Assembly: GCF_900129465.1 (NCBI RefSeq)
Contig: NZ_FSRA01000001.1
Location: forward strand, 3,722,482-3,786,481
DNA from: Chitinophaga niabensis
GTDB taxonomy: Bacteria > Bacteroidota > Bacteroidia > Chitinophagales > Chitinophagaceae
Length of the DNA: 64,000 bases
Reading direction: 5' to 3'
Part shown: positions 61,073 to 64,000 of the stretch, piece after piece
Layout of the letters: each line of letters starts with the position of its first letter
Position numbering within the stretch: position 1 is the first letter of the stretch
The notes under the pieces: model-generated
What the model was told of the DNA's origin: nothing
Seen by the model: only the letters and a program-made list of their open reading frames with translations
Database searches by the model: none
Translations under genes and position numbers: made by a program

Positions 61073-62416
61073 TCAGGCATTAGCCGGGCTCGTCCTGCCT
61101 TTGATCCTGCCGGAACTCATCAGGCCATCGTAATGGCGCATGAGCAGCTGGCTTTCGATCTGCTGCAGGGTATCCAGGATAACCCCTACCATGATCAGCA
61201 GCGAAGTACCGCCGAAGAAGGTAGCAAAGGCACCGTTGATCCCTACTGCGGCTGCAACACCGGGGAGAACACCTACCAATGCCAGGAAACATGCACCGGG
61301 AAGGGTGATGCGATCCATAACAGCTCCGATATAATCTGCGGTGGCTTTACCGGGCTTAACACCGGGCACAAAACCATTATTACGTTTCATCTCATCCGCC
61401 ATTTGGGTAGGATTGAAGATCAGCGCTGTGTAGAAGAAGGTGAATACTATTACCAGTACTGCGTAGATCAGGTTATAATAACCATTTGTATGATCGCTGA
61501 ATATGCGGATAAATGCAGATGCACCTTCGTTGTTTGTAGCAAAACCGATAGCTGTAGCGGGGATGAACATGATGGCCTGGGCGAAGATGATGGGCATTAC
61601 ACCGGCAGCATTCACTTTCAGCGGAATGAACTGGCGTACACCTCCATATTGCTTGTTACCAACAATGCGTTTTGCATAGTTCACAGGGATCTTGCGGGTA
61701 CCCTGCACCAGCAGGATAAGACCTACTGTGATCAGGATGAAGAAAGCGATCTCCACCAGGAATATCAGCAATCCGCCACCTGCACCGGTTGTTTTGAGCG
61801 ACAGCTCCTGCAACAGGGCTTCCGGCAGACGGGCGAGGATCCCGGTCATGATGATGATAGAAGTACCGTTACCAATACCTTTATCTGTGATCTTTTCTCC
61901 TAACCACATTACGAACAATGTACCAGCAGTGAGCACAACCGTAGTAGACAGCCAGAACATGAATGAACCATATTCAGGGATAAGTGCACTACCGGATTGT
62001 GTTCTGAGGTAAGCCACATACGCGCTGGCCTGGAAAGCCGTAACAATTACGGTCAGGATACGGGTATATTGGTTGATCTTCTTCCTTCCGCTATCCCCTT
62101 CTTTCTGTAATTTCTGGAAATAAGGCACTGCGATGGTGAGCAGTTGAATAGCGATAGACGCTGAGATATAGGGCATGATACCCAGGGCAAAGATGGAAGC
62201 GCGGGAGAATGAACCACCGGCGAACATATTGAAGAGGCCCAGGATGCCTTTTTGAGACGTCTCAGAGAATTTTGCCAGCTCATTGGGATCGAGACCGGGA
62301 AGGGTGATATAGGAACCTACGCGGTACACCAGTACCAGAAGCAGCGTGGTACCAATGCGTTTACGCAGGTCCTCGATGCTCCAGATGTTCTTTATGGTTT
62401 CGATAAATTTCTTCAC
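61073..62416 (-). CDS. secY: Protein translocase channel subunit SecY
   Basis: A 447-residue ten-helix channel of the SecYEG translocon. The N-terminus begins MKKFIETIKNIWSIEDLRKR; helix 2 plug region includes LGLFNMFAGGSFSRASIFAL, and the cytoplasmic C4-C5 loops NRKIPVNYAKRIVGN-like VQGTRKIPVNYAKRI and NGFVPGVKPGKATADYI are present. Length is typical. It lies between rplO and map, but a terminator-like hairpin follows. Confidence 0.98.
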   Translation of the reverse strand: MKKFIETIKNIWSIEDLRKRIGTTLLLVLVYRVGSYITLPGLDPNELAKFSETSQKGILGLFNMFAGGSFSRASIFALGIMPYISASIAIQLLTIAVPYFQKLQKEGDSGRKKINQYTRILTVIVTAFQASAYVAYLRTQSGSALIPEYGSFMFWLSTTVVLTAGTLFVMWLGEKITDKGIGNGTSIIIMTGILARLPEALLQELSLKTTGAGGGLLIFLVEIAFFILITVGLILLVQGTRKIPVNYAKRIVGNKQYGGVRQFIPLKVNAAGVMPIIFAQAIMFIPATAIGFATNNEGASAFIRIFSDHTNGYYNLIYAVLVIVFTFFYTALIFNPTQMADEMKRNNGFVPGVKPGKATADYIGAVMDRITLPGACFLALVGVLPGVAAAVGINGAFATFFGGTSLLIMVGVILDTLQQIESQLLMRHYDGLMSSGRIKGRTSPANA

Positions 62417-62495
62417 AGGAAGATAAGAGTTTAATAACGCGTGTAAAATTCGAAAAGACGCACTACTCCGTAGGCGCCTTCTCTATCGTAATTTC

Positions 62496-62942
62496 TTAAA
62501 CCAGTTCTATTGATCCGCCAGCTGCTTCTACTGCTGCTTTAGCTTTTTCACTGATCGCGTTCACCTTCAACACAACTTTGCTTTTCACTTCACCCTGACC
62601 GAGTACTTTCACTTTAGCTGTTTTGTTGATCAGGCCGTTCATGTACAGGTTCTCTACGGAGAATTCCTGCAGACCATATTTTTCGATGATCACATCCAGG
62701 TCACCGATGTTGAACACTTTGTATTCAGTGCGGGTGATAGGGATGAAACCGCGTTTAGGCAAACGACGTTGAATAGGCATCTGACCACCTTCGTGACCTC
62801 TTTTGCTGGAGTAACCAGTATTGGATTGAGCACCTTTGTTACCTTTCGTAGCAGTACCACCTTTACCGGATGCTTCACCACGACCTAAACGTTTTGATTT
62901 ATGTACTGCGCCTTGTGCAGGCCTTAAATTCTGTAAACTCAT
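62496..62942 (-). CDS. rplO: 50S ribosomal protein L15
   Basis: A 148-residue late-assembly protein of the 50S subunit. MSLQNLRPAQGAVHKSKRLG, then GRGEASGKGGTATKGNKGAQ and GHEGGQMPIQRRLPKRGF are diagnostic Gly/Lys-rich segments. It precedes secY in the standard order. Confidence 0.98.
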   Translation of the reverse strand: MSLQNLRPAQGAVHKSKRLGRGEASGKGGTATKGNKGAQSNTGYSSKRGHEGGQMPIQRRLPKRGFIPITRTEYKVFNIGDLDVIIEKYGLQEFSVENLYMNGLINKTAKVKVLGQGEVKSKVVLKVNAISEKAKAAVEAAGGSIELV

Positions 62943-63037
62943 AATTTTAATTGTTTTACTTACGCGGAAATCAACCGCTCGCTTTTACAATGATAGTTCA
63001 AAAAAGTAAGAAGCCAAATGTAATTGTTTTTTTTACA

Positions 63038-63223
63038 TTACGCGTTTACATTCTCCACCTTTACCAGATGGTTCACGGCACGCACCATACCCAGTACCTG
63101 GGGGGTTGCTTCTACTTCAACAGTGGCATGCATCTTTTTCAGACCAAGCGCCTTAAGGGTCAGCTTTTGTCTTTCCGGACGGTCGATACCACTTTTTACC
63201 TGAGTGACTTTAATCTTTGCCAT
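63038..63223 (-). CDS. rpmD: 50S ribosomal protein L30
   Basis: A 61-residue protein starting MAKIKVTQVKSGIDRPERQK, with LTLKALGLKKMHATVEVEAT following, typical of uL30. In the standard place between rpsE and rplO. Only bacteria that retain L30 have this position filled. Confidence 0.97.
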   Translation of the reverse strand: MAKIKVTQVKSGIDRPERQKLTLKALGLKKMHATVEVEATPQVLGMVRAVNHLVKVENVNA

Positions 63224-63256
63224 TTTACTTTAAATATTCCTAATTAGAAATAATGC

Positions 63257-63775
63257 TTATCCGTTGAATACCTTTTTCAGGGAAATGCTACGGGTTTTAG
63301 CAATCTGCAGCGGTTCGCGCAGCAGGCCCAACGCTTTGAAAGTAGCTTTCACCACGTTGTGCGGGTTTGCAGAACCCAGGGATTTCGCCAGAACGTCGGT
63401 AATACCAGCGCTTTCCAGCACAGCACGCATAGAACCTCCTGCGATCACACCAGTACCGTGAGCGGCTGGTTTGATCAGTACTTTCGCTGCACCTTCCTTC
63501 GCCAGTTGGTCGTGAGGAATGGTGCCGTGATGTACCGGGATCTTAATCAGGTTCTTTTTAGCGTCGTCGATCCCTTTAGTGATGGCTTCCTGTACTTCCT
63601 TGGCTTTACCAAGGCCGTGACCTACCACACCGTTCTCATTACCTACAACTACCAGCGCGGAGAAACTGAAAGTCCGGCCGCCTTTGGTGGTTTTGGTAAC
63701 CCTGTTGATAGCTACAACCTTCTCTTTCAGCTCAAGATCGCCAGCTTTTACTTTATTGAATGAATTCTTTGCCAT
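63257..63775 (-). CDS. rpsE: 30S ribosomal protein S5
   Basis: A 172-residue protein that helps maintain translational fidelity. The N-terminal dsRNA-binding-like domain contains [20 protein letters not shown] and [20 protein letters not shown]; the C-terminal domain has [19 protein letters not shown]. Length and sequence fit. It sits between rplR and rpmD. Confidence 0.98.
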   Translation of the reverse strand: MAKNSFNKVKAGDLELKEKVVAINRVTKTTKGGRTFSFSALVVVGNENGVVGHGLGKAKEVQEAITKGIDDAKKNLIKIPVHHGTIPHDQLAKEGAAKVLIKPAAHGTGVIAGGSMRAVLESAGITDVLAKSLGSANPHNVVKATFKALGLLREPLQIAKTRSISLKKVFNG

Positions 63776-63808
63776 TTTTATTTAATAAGAATTACGATAT
63801 CAGATTGA

Positions 63809-64000
63809 TTAAAATTGCAGTCCACCTTCGCGTGCGCCATCAGCTACTGCTTTTACACGACCATGGTAGAGGTAACCACTCCTGTCGAATACGCAGGTTG
63901 AAAGTCCCAGTGCTTTGGCTTTAGTGGCCAATGCAGCGCCCACCAGCTTTGATTTCTCGGATTTGGTACCTTGCTGGGCTTTGATATCCTTATCACGGGA
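63809..64000 (-). CDS. rplR: 50S ribosomal protein L18, C-terminal part (cut by window edge)
   Basis: The reverse strand from 64000 encodes 63 residues before the stop at 63809. It reads [18 protein letters not shown], then [14 protein letters not shown] and [20 protein letters not shown], ending GGLQF. This is the conserved C-terminal part of uL18, which binds 5S rRNA. The start lies outside the window. Position before rpsE is the standard one. Confidence 0.95.
   Translation of the reverse strand, partial: SRDKDIKAQQGTKSEKSKLVGAALATKAKALGLSTCVFDRSGYLYHGRVKAVADGAREGGLQF

Overview
This window is chromosomal core DNA from a member of the Bacteroidota, most likely a Chitinophaga-like genus. The clues are a type IX secretion plug protein, a lipoprotein-type Omp85 (TamL), a GLPGLI-like protein, a type III glutamine synthetase, ComA, and a ribosomal-protein order ending rplQ ... 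carA. Intergenic regions also repeat the Bacteroidota housekeeping promoter pattern, TTG/TTTG, then about 18-21 nt, then TAnnTTTG. The genus is inferred from protein style and was not tested. No prophage, insertion sequence, CRISPR array or integrase-bounded island is visible. Nearly all of the window is ordinary vertically inherited sequence.

Layout. 1-3.2 kb: start of tuf (cut by the window edge), a tRNA Thr-Tyr-Gly-Thr cluster with a tRNA-like structure in the tuf leader, then hpf, a Xer recombinase and rpsU, all on the minus strand. 3.3-12.7 kb: ribE, a nitronate monooxygenase and truB on plus, then tamL, a SpoU-type RNA methyltransferase, a LolC/E-like permease, the T9SS plug and a type II NADH dehydrogenase. 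13-16.3 kb: glycerol genes glpF-glpK, a TalC/Fsa aldolase, and the signal recognition particle RNA ffs. 16.5-27.3 kb: hypothetical exported proteins, a methyltransferase, an 83-bp tandem repeat, aroE, comA, a TPR protein, an enoyl-CoA hydratase, a PafA-like phosphatase and a serine-palmitoyltransferase-like enzyme. 27.7-45.4 kb: purL, glnN, an accB-accC-efp operon (efp first), mdh, YceI/MarR, several transporters and a YebC-family protein. 45.4-53.2 kb: a 2-hydroxyacid dehydrogenase, a small zinc-ribbon ORF, a J-protein paired with a DinD-like protein, a fused 2-oxoacid dehydrogenase E1, a DUF1573 protein and an aminotransferase. 53.2-53.9 kb: intergenic DNA with two related, terminator-ended elements. 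53.9-64 kb: carA and the distal ribosomal operon back to rplR (cut by the right edge).

The genes form recognisable sets: translation (tuf, tRNAs, hpf, rpsU, efp, the ribosomal operon, ffs, secY, map), envelope biogenesis (tamL, T9SS plug, LolC/E-like permease), nitrogen and nucleotide supply (glnN, purL, carA), fatty-acid initiation (accB/accC), and a possible sulfonolipid or sphingolipid connection (comA plus the SPT-like enzyme).

I did not find an obvious large undescribed system. The best leads are: an EF-P whose usual modified lysine position is arginine; a tRNA mimic in the tuf leader with an impossible-looking anticodon loop; a DinD-like protein where a J-protein modulator (CbpM) might be expected; twin candidate small RNAs beside carA; and an exactly 83-bp periodic array of terminator-like hairpins.
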